A stretch of DNA of 64,000 nucleotides from Spiroplasma_E ixodetis_B (lineage in GTDB: Bacteria; Bacillota_I; Bacilli_A; Mycoplasmatales; VBWQ01). This document shows positions 54,441 through 64,000 of this stretch, one piece after another (within the stretch, counting starts at the first letter, position 1; each line of letters begins with the position of its first letter). Location: the NCBI RefSeq assembly GCF_040369795.1, contig NZ_AP028955.1, positions 1,116,001-1,180,000 of the forward strand. Reading direction: 5' to 3'. A program made the translations under genes and the position numbers. Under the pieces are notes generated by a model. The model ran no database searches. It worked only from the letters and a program-made list of their open reading frames with translations, and was not told the origin of the DNA.

Positions 54441-54673
54441 ATGAATAAAAAAATTAAAAAAGTTTTAAAAAAATATCTAAGTTAAAAAAAGTAATTAAAA
54501 ATCATATAATCGATCCAACACCATCTGAAACAGTTATTGCAACTACTGTTCTTTCTGTTGCTGCTATTAGTGGTATTATAATTGGAGCTGGTGGTGGTGC
54601 ACCCGTTATTGCTCCTGCGCTTGCTGGTGGTATTGTTGCGGTGGGAACGGTTTCTGCTATGACATATAACTAA
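54441..54673 (+). pseudogene. Gly/Ala-rich hydrophobic protein, frameshifted and truncated
   Basis: SD AAGGAGA, ATG 54441. Basic start MNKKIKKVLKK. One A too many near 54470 leads to an early TAA. In the other frame the protein continues SKLKKVIKNHIIDPTPSE then a 45-residue Gly/Ala/Val-rich hydrophobic stretch (AAISGIIIGAGGGAPVIAPA...). The stop is at an IS630-type end, so the C-terminus is lost. Composition resembles the proteins at 59323 and 59821. Membrane-active or secreted role is a guess. Confidence 0.5.
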
Positions 54674-57040
54674 CTAAAGTAATGTTTACTCATATCTTGA
54701 AAAACAAAATAAAAATTTTTTTTAATATTTGGTCAATAATTTGGTAATATTTTTCTTATATTATGTTTTATAGCAAATCAAAAATGTTCAATTGGATTTA
54801 AATTAGGAGAATATGGTGGAAGAAATAATAGTTTGCATCCAGCATTTTCAATTAATTGTTGTGTTAATTTAGATTTATGAAACGTTGCATTATCTAAAAC
54901 TATAATTTGTCCACGCTTTAATACCGGAATTAGTATATTTTTTACATATGATTCAAAAATTTTAGAGGCTTTTTAAAAATCTGTGTATCTTTTTACAAAG
55001 TTACTAGTTTAGATTAATTCTATATTCAAATTTTATCATAAAATGAGCAATTCCTGTATTTCAATTTTGAATGGGCAGTGTTCATTTTTTTGTTATATTT
55101 TCAATTGCTAAGTAAAATATTTTAAAAACTGCCATATCATTTGGAAAAACTTTTTTATTTCTAATAACTTTTCTTAATTGACTATTAACAGATTCAATAG
55201 CATTTGTTGTATAAATCACTCTTTTGATTTCTGCAGGATAACTAATAAAAACCATTAAATTATCTCAATTTTTATATCATGATTTAGCAATTTGAGGATA
55301 TTGTTTATTTCATTTACTTTCAAAAGATTCTAAAGCTTGCATTGCTTGTTCTTCACTACATGCACTATAAATTGGTTTTAAATCTGTAACTAGTGATTTT
55401 CTATGTTTGTATGAAACATATTTTAAACTATTTCTAATTTGATGAACTATGCATAATTGATGTTCGGTTTTAGGATAAACTGATTTTATTGCTTCTGACA
55501 TTCCTGTTAAATTGTCACTACAAGCAATAAGAATATCATTTAAGCCTCGATTTTTCATTTCTGTGAAATTAGATAATCAAAACTTAGAACCTTCATTTTC
55601 ACTAATTCATAAACCTAAAACATCTTTTTACCTTCTAAATCAACTCCTAGTGCTATATAAACTGATTTGTTAATAATGCGTTTATCTTGTCGTACTTTAA
55701 CTACTATACAATCAAAATAAACAATCGGATAAACACTTTCTAATGGCCGATTTTGTCATGCTTTAACATCATCAATAACATCATCAGTAATTTGACTAAT
55801 AACACTTTCACTAATATCAGCACCATGATATAACTCTTGTAACTGCATTCTAATATCTGATAAAGTCATGCCTTTGGCATATAATGAAAGAACTTGTTGA
55901 TCAAAACCATCAAATATTCTTTGTCTTTTTGCAACTATTACTGGCTCAAAATTACTATTACGATCTCGTGGTACATTAATCTCAATTTTACCTTGTTGAG
56001 TTATTAATTTTTTTGAACTTATACCATTACGAGCATTTTCACTATTATTATGTTGATTTTTTTCATATCCTAAATAATTTTGCATTTCAGAATTCAACAT
56101 TTTTTCAACTAATCTTTTTGTTAATTCTTTATATAAACCTCCCTCTTTAAAAACTGTTGTTAAATCTTCAGTATTTTCTAGTAATAAATCTACTGCTTTT
56201 GATATTGGGTCATTATTATTAATATTTTGTTTTTTAGACATACGTAACTCACTATTTCTAGTTATTTAATTTTATTTACTAGAATTAATTAAACATAGTT
56301 ATTTTTGTAAGTTACACAGATTACTAAACATTACCTTCAAATGCTCATAGGGCTTTTAATTTACCTTTATTTAGTGAACCAATTATACTCATTCTTTTTA
56401 TTTTATATGCGGGTTTATTATCAAATAATCTTTTACCTTTTTCAGATCAACCATATTTATAAAATTCATTATCATCAATTCCAGATTCATCAATATATAA
56501 TACTAAATATTCATTCATTATTTTAGCTATTTCTTTTAAAAAAGCTTCTTGTTTATTTTTATCTCTTTGTTCATATAGAAAAGTTTTTTTATATGTATAA
56601 TTTAGTTTTTTGAAATAGTTATAAACTGTTTCTTTAGTCATATCACCAAATTTTTCAATTACTTTTTGAACTGTAACATCTTTATTTTGCGCTAAATAAT
56701 TTTTTAATTCATCTAAATCCTTTATTTTGTGGCTATGTCCTTTTTGATAATTCAAAATTGGTTTTATATGCCCAGTTTCTTTTTTTCTTTTTCTTCATAA
56801 GAATAAAGTCTTTCTAGTAATATTGAACACTTTACAAATTTCTTTAATTTTCATGTTTTTACTTTCATAGGCTTCTATTACTTTTCTTCGTAAGTCTTCA
56901 CTGTATGGTTTTGGCATAATTTAATCTTCCTAATCTATTTTAAATATTGCTGAATTGTACTTTTAAATTCAAAAACTGTTTAAATTACATATTATTATTT
57001 TACATTATTTATGAGTAAACATTACTTTAGTTAGCTATAT
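54668..57040 (-). mobile_element. IS630-type copy J10 containing an IS256-type copy
   Basis: 3' part at 54668-54964 and 5' part at 56336-57040, with IS256-type copy at 54965-56335 between them. About 14 bp of IS630-type sequence (CTGTTGCAATGTCC) is missing at the junction and there is no 8-bp duplication, so this is not a simple insertion. The transposase N-terminal part reads from about 56920 down. Confidence 0.8.
54965..56335 (-). mobile_element. IS256-type copy, one base short
   Basis: 1371 bp with both ends. The transposase (start 56241) has lost one T near 55627 (EGKKDV region), shifting the frame before the second catalytic Asp. Otherwise close to the intact copies. Confidence 0.85.
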
Positions 57041-57579
57041 ATGACTTTTTTAATAAAAAAATTGTTGATATTTTTGCTGATAATGGAAAAGTACATGATT
57101 TTCAAATATTAAAAAATTCAAATCTTGAATTTTCAGAAAAAACAATAATTATTGGTGATTTGGGATATCAAGGAATACAAAATATTTATAAAAATACTGT
57201 ATTACCAATTAAAAAAACTAAAAATAAAAAATTAACTAAACAAGAAAAAATCTACAATAAAATTATTTCAAAAATTATAATTAAAGTTGAACATGTTTTT
57301 GCTTGATTAAAAAGATTCAAAATTTTAATAAATAAATGTAGAAAAAGTATATTTAGACTTATGTACTTAAGATTTAACTTACTTTGTGAAATTTTTAATA
57401 AAACAAAACCATTAAAATAAAAAAATATTAAAAATATTTTTTTAAAAATTTAAATTTTTATCAAGTTAATATAAAAATAATATTAACAATTTTTGTGTTT
57501 GAAATATAAATTTATTTTTAAAGTATTTTTTTAAAAATATTAACTTCTATAATTATTAACACTAAAAAATTTATAAATA
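57041..57579 (+). mobile_element. IS5-type 3' fragment (copy 8)
   Basis: Second transposase frame from YDFFNKKIVDIFADNG to NKTKPLK plus most of the 3' flank. It joins IS630-type sequence through shared TATA on the left and through TTTATAAATAT, common to both families, on the right. Confidence 0.8.
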
Positions 57580-59158
57580 TGGTTGATCTGAAAAAGGTAA
57601 AAGACTATTTGATAATAAAACCACATATAAAATAAAAAGAATGATTATAATTGGTTCACTAGACATATTCCGTAAATAAATTTTTTAAAAGTCAATTAAT
57701 AATTTAAAATTTATTTTATAATTTCTTTATTAATAAATTAATAAGGTGTTGATAAAAATGAATTTTGAAAATTTAAAAAAATTAAAAAATGAACAATTTT
57801 ATAGATATTTTGGTATAAAACGTTTTCATTTTGATGAAATGTTAACAAAATTAATTGAAATAGAAAATTTAAAAAAAACTAAAGGTAGAAAATATAAACT
57901 TTCAGTTGAAGAAAGATTGATGATGACTTTAGTATACTGAAAAGAATATTATACTTTTTCCAAATGAGTATTAAATATAAAATGAGTGCATCAAGTTGTT
58001 TTCGAAATATTACTTGAGTAGAAAATAAACTTAGTGATGACAAAGATTATCAGTTTTTAAAAACAAAATATAAATCAAAAATTGAGAAAAAACAAGAAGA
58101 TTTAAATGAATTTCAATTTTATTTAATTGATTCAACTGAAATTGAAATTGAAAGACCAACTAAAAAAACTACAGTTAGAATATTTTTCTGGTAAAAGTTG
58201 AATGTTTTCTATAAAATTTCAAATTATATATGACTTTTTAATAAAAAAATTGTTGATATTTTTGCTGATAATGGAAAAGTACATGATTTTCAAATATTAA
58301 AAAATTCAAATCTTGAATTTTCAGAAAAAACAATAATTATTGGTGATTTGGGATATCAAGGAATACAAAATATTTATAAAAATACTATATTACCAATTAA
58401 AAAACTAAAAATAAAAAATTAACTAAACAAGAAAAAATCTACAATAAAATTATTTCAAAAATTATAATTAAAGTTGAACATGTTTTTGCTTGATTAAAAA
58501 GATTCAAAATTTTAATAAATAAATGTAGAAAAAGTATATTTAGACTTATGTACTTAAGATTTAACTTACTTTGTGAAATTTTTAATAAAACAAAACCATT
58601 AAAATAAAAAAATATTAAAAATATTTTTTTAAAAATTTAAATTTTTATCAAGTTAATATAAAAATAATATTAACAATTTTTGTGTTTGAAATATAAATTT
58701 ATTTTTAAAGTATTTTTTTAAAAATATTAACTTCTATAATTATTAACACTAAAAAATTTATAAATATTATTATTGACAATTGATTAAATTTATTTACGGA
58801 ATATGTCTACTAAATAAAGGTAAATTAAAAGCCCTACGAGCATTTGAAGGACATTTCAACAGTAAAATTTTTGAATCATATGTAAAAAATATACTAATTC
58901 CAGTATTAAAGCGTGGACAAATTATAGTTTTAGATAATGCAACGTTTCATAAATCTAAATTAACACAACAATTAATTGAAAATGCTGGATGCAAACTATT
59001 ATTTCTTCCACCATATTCTCGTAATTTAAATCCAATTGAACATTTTTGATTTGCTATAAAACATAATATAAGAAAAATATTACCAAATTATTGACCAAAT
59101 ATTAAAAAAGCGATTGATTTTGTTTTTCAATATATGAGTAAACATTACTTTAGTTAGC
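57580..59158 (+). mobile_element. IS630-type 3' half (J11) containing IS5-type copy 9
   Basis: Transposase from YGWSEKGKRLFDN through GHFNSKIFESYVKN, IIVLDNATFHKSKL, LPPYSRNLNPIEHFW to MSKHYFS and the terminus CATTACTTTAGTTAGC. The catalytic PPYSP has become PPYSR. IS5-type copy 9 sits in SL(T)NKGK with ACT duplicated. Confidence 0.85.
57661..58808 (+). mobile_element. IS5-type copy 9
   Basis: 1148 bp, ACT duplicated (57658-57660, 58809-58811). Seven-A junction and three further one-base losses (near 57955, 58228, 58405). Inactive. Confidence 0.85.
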
Positions 59159-59292
59159 TATATGATTCTGATATTCAACAAAAAATATGTTATATTGTTA
59201 TTAATTTAATAAATGTTCATTACTAATATATATTTTATTATTTATTTATATTATTTTTTTTATTAAATTATTTAGTTAAATAAACATATTTT
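59159..59292. other. AT-rich spacer
   Basis: No gene. A/T tracts with possible -10 boxes (TATGTTATATTG), leading to the 30-bp repeat before the next gene. Confidence 0.3.
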
Positions 59293-59322
59293 ATTTTATA
59301 GATTAGAAAGAGAGAAATAAAA
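59293..59322 (+). repeat. 30-bp leader repeat, first copy
   Basis: ATTTTATAGATTAGAAAG followed by AGAGAAATAAAA, identical to 59791-59820. It holds the SD AGAAAGAGAG. Each copy is followed directly by the start of a related gene. Confidence 0.85.
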
Positions 59323-59785
59323 ATGCCTAATAACAAAAAAGAAAAAAATCTAATTTGTCTTTATCTGAGTTAGAAATTAATAATAATGAACTAGAAAATA
59401 ATATGAAACCAGAATCTCCCAAGAAAGATAAAGATGTTACAAAAAAATGTTGGTAAAACAGTTAAAAAAAAACTTAATTTTTATAGTTCCTCCCGTTGTT
59501 GCAACAACAATAATATTAACAGGTGGTAGTGCAGCAACAGGTTCTGCTGTTGCTGCGAATACTACTATTGAAAACAAAATAAGAAATAATAAAACAAAAA
59601 AAGGAAGTTAAAAAAATCAAAAAAGAGAAGAACAAGAAAAACTAAATAATAAATCTAATAGAGAACCATTGTCTGAATTAAATCCAAACATTAATAATTT
59701 TAATAATGATATGTTATCGGTTGTTAATAATTTAGAAACTAATGCAACGCCTCTTTTACGTACTGAATCAGTAACAAGACTTTAA
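59323..59785 (+). pseudogene. Hydrophobic Gly/Ala protein with C-terminal SNREPLSELNPNIN domain
   Basis: ATG 59323. Rebuilt through three frameshifts in A runs: MPNNKKEK, charged SLSELEINNNELENNMKPES, hydrophobic LIFIVPPVVATTIILTGGSA then ATGSAVAANTT, charged linker with a TAA at 59608-59610, then KLNNKSNREPLSELNPNIN and ...TESVTRL. The C-terminal block is identical in the next gene. Unknown function. Confidence 0.55.
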
Positions 59786-59790
59786 AAAAA

Positions 59791-59820
59791 ATTTTATAGA
59801 TTAGAAAGAGAGAAATAAAA
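59791..59820 (+). repeat. 30-bp leader repeat, second copy
   Basis: Identical to 59293-59322. The next codon is CTG where the first copy has ATG (CTGCCT against ATGCCT). Confidence 0.85.
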
Positions 59821-60440
59821 CTGCCTGATTTTAAAAGATTGAATTCAAATGTGTCTTCATCATCTGAACAAGAAATTAATGATAATAAAAAAGTAAAGAA
59901 GTCTAGTGGAATACCATCACTAAAGAAAATTGCAACTAATGTTGAAAAACAATTTTAAAAAATATGCCTATTATAGGACCTGTTGCAGTTGGTGGAGGAT
60001 TACTATTAAAAGGCGCTCCTGTAATAGGAGCACTAGCAGCAACAGCATCAACTGCTGTTTTCACTTCTATTGCTGATAGAAAACTAGAAACTAATAAAGC
60101 AAAAAAAGAAAATAAACAAAAAAATGAAATATTTAAAGAAGAACAAATGGAATGTTTCAAATCAAAATTAGCAAGTCAAAAAGCACAATATGATTATGAA
60201 AGAAAAACATTTGAAGCGGGACTGCTTGAAAAAGAAGTAGAAAACAAAAAATTAAAAATTGAATTAAAAATGTTAGATGATCATTTGGAAAAACTAAATA
60301 ATAAATCTAATAGAGAACCATTGTCTGAATTAAATCCCAATATTAATCAGTTTAATAATAAAATAGTATTATGTGCTAATAGTTTAGAAGCGAATATAAA
60401 TAATGGTGATAAAACAACATTAAAACCTAGTTTAGATTAA
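59821..60440 (+). pseudogene. Paralogue of the 59323 protein, start codon lost
   Basis: Begins CTG CCT in place of ATG CCT. About 40 charged residues (SSSEQEINDNKKVKKSSGIP) precede a TAA and frameshift near 59956. From ATG 59964 the frame is open for 158 residues: PIIGPVAVGGGLLLKGAPVI and GALAATASTAVFTSIADRK (hydrophobic), a coiled coil (QYDYERKTFEAGLLEKEVEN), and KLNNKSNREPLSELNPNIN. Tandem duplicate of the preceding gene. An internally started protein could still be made, though no SD is seen. Confidence 0.55.
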
Positions 60441-60458
60441 AGGAAAGGTAGAAAAATT

Positions 60459-61087
60459 ATGTTTGGATGATTAGATGATATTGCTAAAGGTATAGAAGAT
60501 ATTGGAAATGATATTGGTAAAGGTGTAGAAGGTGTTATATCAGATATTGGTTCGGGTGTAGAAGATATTGAATTGGATATTAGTGGCATTTGAGAAGATA
60601 TTTAAAAAGGATTTGAGGATTTTACAAAAGACATAGGAAATTTTTTTGAAAAAGGTTGACAAGGGATAGAATCATTTTTTAGTGATTTATTTGAAGGATT
60701 AGACTTTTTACTTTATACTGTACCAATAGTTATTGGAGGAGCAATTGCTGCTGCGATAAGTGTCAAGATTTATAAGGTAATAACTAAACTACAAAAAGAT
60801 AAACTAGTACGAATGAATCTTAAAGATGCACAACGTCAAAGAAAACTTAATAAAAAAAATATTCCTTTATTAGGAACACTTAGTGATAAAATTGTAAAAA
60901 GTAAAAATAAAAAAAGAGAAGATAAACTGCAAGACGCAGAAAATAAATTAAAAAATTTAAAAGCAAAAAATCAAAAATTATAAGAAAAAGAACTTAATAA
61001 ACAAGTTAAAATAGCTAAAAAGTTAAAAAAAATTAATAATTTTCAAAATGAAGTAAATGATAGTGAACCATTAATTACTAGATATAA
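60459..61087 (+). pseudogene. Amphipathic-repeat membrane protein, two nonsense codons
   Basis: SD AAAGGAAAGG, ATG 60459. The first 70 residues are an 11-residue-like repeat: DIAKGIEDIGN, DIGKGVEGVIS, DIGSGVEDIEL, DISGIWEDI, DFTKDIGNFFEKGWQGIE. Then a membrane helix (LLYTVPIVIGGAIAAAISVK, about 92-112) and a basic coiled coil. TAA replaces Glu at codon 49 (60603-60605) and another codon at 175 (60981-60983). The end is replaced by an IS256-type fragment. Repeats of this kind can lie on membranes. No family recognised. Confidence 0.55.
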
Positions 61088-61234
61088 GAGGCTTTTTAAA
61101 AATCTGTGTATCTTTTTACAAAGTTACTAGTTTAGATTAATTCTATCTTCAAATTTTATCATAAAATGAGCAATTGCTGTATTTCAATTTTGAATCGGCA
61201 TTGTTCATTTTTTTGTTATATTTTCAATTGCTAA
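61088..61234 (-). mobile_element. IS256-type 3'-end fragment
   Basis: 147 bp from GAGGCTTTTTAAAAATC into the last transposase codons, cut at TTGCTAA where a complete copy starts in the other direction. Confidence 0.8.
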
Positions 61235-62603
61235 GGTAATGTTTAGTAATATGTGTAACTTACAAAAATAACTATGTTTAATTAATTCTAGTAAATAAAA
61301 TTAAATAACTATAAAGAGTGAGTTACTTATGTCTAAAAAAAATATTAATAATAATGATCCAATATCAAAAGCAGTAGATTTATTACTAGAAAATACTGAA
61401 GATTTAACAACAGTTTTTAAAGAGGGATGTTTATATAAAGAATTAACAAAAAGATTAGTTGAAAAAATGTTGAATTCTGAAATTCAAAATTATTTAGGAT
61501 ATAAAAAAAATCAACATAATACTAGTGAAAATGCTCGCAATGGTATAAATTCAAAAAAATTAATAACCCAACAAGGTAAAATTGAGATTAATGTACCACG
61601 AGATCGTAATAGTAATTTTGAGCCAGTAATAGTTGCAAAAAGACAAAGAAGATTTGATGGTTTTGATCAACAATTTCTTTCATTATATGCCAAAGGCATG
61701 ACTTTATCAGATATTAGAATGCAGTTACAAGAGTTATATCATGGTGCTGATATTAGTGAAAGTTTTATTAGTCAAATTACTGATGATGTTATTGATGATG
61801 TTAAAGCATGACAAAATCAGCCATTAGAAAGTGTTTATCCGATTGTTTATTTTGATTGTATAGTAGTTAAAGTACGACAAGATAAACGCATTATTAACAA
61901 ATCAGTTTATATAGCACTAGGAGTTGATTTAGAAGGTAAAAAAGATGTTTTAGGTTTATGAATTAGCAAAAATGAAGGTTCTAAGTTTTGATTATCTAAT
62001 TTCACAGAAATGAAAAATCAAGGCTTAAATGATATTCTTATTGCTTGTAGTGACAATTTAACAGGAATGTCAGAAGCAATAAAATCAGTTTATCCTAAAA
62101 CCGAACATCAATTATGCATAGTTCATCAAATTAGAAATAGTTTAAAATATGTTTCATACAAACATAGAAAATCACTAGTTACAGATTTAAAACCAATTTA
62201 TAGTGCATGTAGTGAAGAACAAGCAATGCAAGCTTTAGAATCTTTTGAAAGTAAATGAAATAAACAATATCCTCAAATTGCTAAATCATGATATAAAAAT
62301 TGAGATAATTTAATGGTTTTTATTAGTTATCCTGCAGAAATCAAAAGAGTGATTTATACAACAAATGCTATTGAATCTGTTAATAGTCAATTACGAAAAG
62401 TTATTAGAAATAAAAAAGTTTTTCCAAATGATATGGCAGTTTTTAAAATATTTTACTTAGCAATTGAAAATATAACAAAAAAATGAACAATACCCATTCA
62501 AAATTGAAATACAGCAATTGCTCATTTTATGATAAAATTTGAAGATAGAATTAATCTAAACTAGTAACTTTGTAAAAAGATACACAGATTTTTAAAAAGC
62601 CTC
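61235..62603 (+). mobile_element. IS256-type copy, complete
   Basis: 1369 bp, both ends. Three bases shorter than the standard 1372 bp because a CAA codon near the transposase start is missing. No target duplication seen: it abuts an IS256-type fragment on the left and an IS630-type fragment on the right. Confidence 0.85.
61329..62564 (+). CDS. IS256-family transposase, open frame
   Basis: 411 aa, MSKKNINNNDPISKAVDLLL to MIKFEDRINLN, one frame with TGA=Trp. DDE residues are all present (YFDCIVVK, ACSDNLTGM, NAIESVNSQLRK). Compared with 3502-4740 it carries several substitutions, many G-to-T: EGCLY for EGGLY, EIQNYL for EMQNYL, QQFLSL for QQVLSL, SESFISQ for SESVISQ. Activity is therefore uncertain despite the open frame. 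Confidence 0.85.
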
Positions 62604-62684
62604 TTTAAATTATTGACTAAATATTAAAAAAGCGATTGATTTTGTTTTTCAATATATGAGTAAACATTACTTTAGTTAGCTATA
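62604..62684 (+). mobile_element. IS630-type 3'-end fragment (J12)
   Basis: Last transposase codons (NYWLNIKKAIDFVFQYMSKH) and terminus CATTACTTTAGTTAGC. Confidence 0.8.
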
Positions 62685-62720
62685 TATAAAAAATAAGAAC
62701 ATATGTTCTTATTTTTTATA
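62685..62720. terminator. Perfect palindrome terminating dnaJ
   Basis: TATAAAAAATAAGAACAT and its exact complement, a 36-bp palindrome just after the dnaJ stop, with T tracts on both strands. Confidence 0.75.
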
Positions 62721-62730
62721 TATTAATTTA

Positions 62731-63843
62731 TTAAATTCTTTTTATTGCACTATTAACAAAATCTTCATTTGGATCAAATTTAGTTTTGTTATTAATATTT
62801 CATAATTTTTCTTGTTCTGTTTTAGTAACTTTATTAGGCATTTGTATATCAAGAATAACATGTAAATCACCACGTTTACTACTATTAGGGTAATAGAATC
62901 CTTGATTTTTTAAAGTAATTTTGTCACCGTATTGTAGTCCTAATGGTAATTTATGTTTAATTATTCCTTCAAAGGTAGGAATCATAATAATATTTCCCAA
63001 AATAATATCTAAGTAAGATACTGGTAATTTAATATACATATCACTACCTTGACGATCTAAGAAAGCGTGTCGCTTAATATTAATACCAACAAATAAATCG
63101 CCTTGAGTGCCACCGTTATGACCAATTTTACCTTTACCTTTAATTCTAATTTGTTGACCATCAAAAATACTGCGAGGAATATCAAATTCTAATTTTTGAT
63201 ATTCAATATAATAGCGATGTCCTTTGCATTTTAAACATTTTTGACGAATAATTTTACCAAGTCCTTGACATTGGTTGCAAACACCTTGATGTCTAAACAT
63301 ACCTAATGGTGATTGTTGAACATATTCAAGAACTCCTTTACCTTTGCATTTATCACATGTACTAATATCATTAGGAGTTCTAGCGCCAGTTTCTTTACAA
63401 TCTTTACAAGCGACATCAATGTTAATACTAACGGTCATTTTTTTTCCAAAGAATACATCGCGATAACTAATTTCAACTTTTGTTAGGATATTATCACCTG
63501 GTGTTTTACCATTATAGCGTTGTTGTTGTCTTCTATTACCACCAAATAAGTCACCAAATAAGTCACCAAATGCTGAACTAAAGTCACCGAAACCACCGAA
63601 ACCAGAAGAACTGCCAACTCCAGGCATATCATGACCAAATTGATCATATTTTGCTCTCTCATTAGTATCGGATAAAACTTGATAAGCTTCGCTTATTTCT
63701 TTAAATCGAGTTTCATCACCACCGCTTGGTGAATCAGGATGATATTTTTTTGCAAGCGTACGAAACGCTTTCTTAATTTCATCTGGAGTAGCATTACGTG
63801 AAACTCCTAAAATTTCATAATAATCACGTTTTTTACTTGCCAT
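62731..63843 (-). CDS. dnaJ: Chaperone protein DnaJ
   Basis: 370 aa. Type I DnaJ, which delivers substrates to DnaK and stimulates its ATPase. J domain with HPD (KKYHPDSPSG, about residue 33), Gly/Phe-rich linker (SSGFGGFGDFSSAFGDLFGD), four zinc repeats (CKDCKETG, CDKCKGKG, CNQCQGLG, CLKCKGH), then the two C-terminal substrate domains. SD GAGGTGG before ATG 63843; the upstream GTG 63852 is not needed. Follows dnaK by 20 nt, same operon. Frame includes one TGA=Trp at 62800. Intact. Confidence 0.95.
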
Positions 63844-63863
63844 TTTGTCCACCTCTAATTATT

Positions 63864-64000
63864 TTATTTAGTTGTTGCGTCAACATCAATAACATCATCA
63901 CTTTTATTATCATCTTTTTTAATATGATCTGTTGGTTCTTGTTTTTGTTGGTTCATAAATTGTTGTGCAGCAGCAAACGCTTGTTTTAATTGTTCTAGTT
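63864..64000 (-). CDS. dnaK: Chaperone protein DnaK, C-terminus (partial)
   Basis: The last 45 codons, entering from the right edge: LEQLKQAFAAAQQFMNQQ, then an acidic, disordered tail DDNKSDDVIDVDATTK and TAA 63864-63866. Typical DnaK lid and tail. Directly upstream of dnaJ. Confidence 0.85.
   Translation of the reverse strand, partial: LEQLKQAFAAAQQFMNQQKQEPTDHIKKDDNKSDDVIDVDATTK

Noticed and set aside
1..64000. tRNA or rRNA genes
   Set aside because: No cloverleaf or rRNA signature was noticed. The only tRNA-related RNA is the T-box leader. An automated scan was not possible.

Overview
The window is a stretch of Spiroplasma chromosome (class Mollicutes). DNA is very AT-rich and UGA is read as tryptophan in essentially every gene. 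Housekeeping genes are small mollicute versions. The dominant transposon families, the ribosome-inactivating-protein (RIP) gene and the plectrovirus-like scraps point to the insect-associated citri/poulsonii side of the genus; that placement is inferred, not tested.

Layout. 1-1546: end of gatA and gatB. 1589-6637: nested insertion sequences of three families, called here IS256-type (1372 bp), IS5-type (about 1150 bp) and IS630-type (about 1 kb). 6666-10142: decayed coiled-coil and propeller-like genes. 10274-11157: a broken IS1595 copy. 11771-14710: T-box leader and alaS. 14711-20852: IS pile-up around a phage-like scrap. 21095-24045: an FtsK-N-terminus-like membrane protein and uvrC. 24162-26417: more IS. 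26418-48113: a complete-ended, internally damaged prophage. 48218-49414: a dead threonine deaminase gene. 49576-54307: rpsT, two proteins of unknown function, a DUF2779 nuclease-like protein, fmt and an ECF-type S component. 54441-61087: decayed glycine/alanine-rich membrane-active-looking proteins mixed with IS. 61235-62603: an intact IS256-type copy. 62731-64000: dnaJ and the end of dnaK.

The central object is the prophage. It sits inside an IS630-type copy, flanked by a 9-bp target duplication (26409-26417 and 48114-48122), and its two ends are imperfect inverted repeats beginning GGG. An UPF0236 (Mbov_0401-like) DDE transposase lies near the right end. The left half, on the + strand, holds small early genes, an ERF annealase and a RuvC-like resolvase. 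The right half, on the - strand, holds a TerS-like protein, scaffold, capsid, membrane proteins, a headless TerL, portal and a large structural protein. No tail-tube, tape-measure or tyrosine/serine integrase gene was seen. I infer a short-tailed phage that integrates by DDE transposition. Between the two arms lies a cargo gene for a RIP toxin whose only stop codon falls exactly on the catalytic glutamate of the EAxRF motif.

Decay marks the whole window. About 11 IS256-type, 9 IS5-type and 11 IS630-type copies or fragments are present, and only two transposase genes (3502-4740 and 61329-62564) look intact. Lesions are mostly single-base length changes in A/T runs and G-to-T (C-to-A) changes that make TAA or TAG. 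Some of the run-length changes could be sequencing errors.
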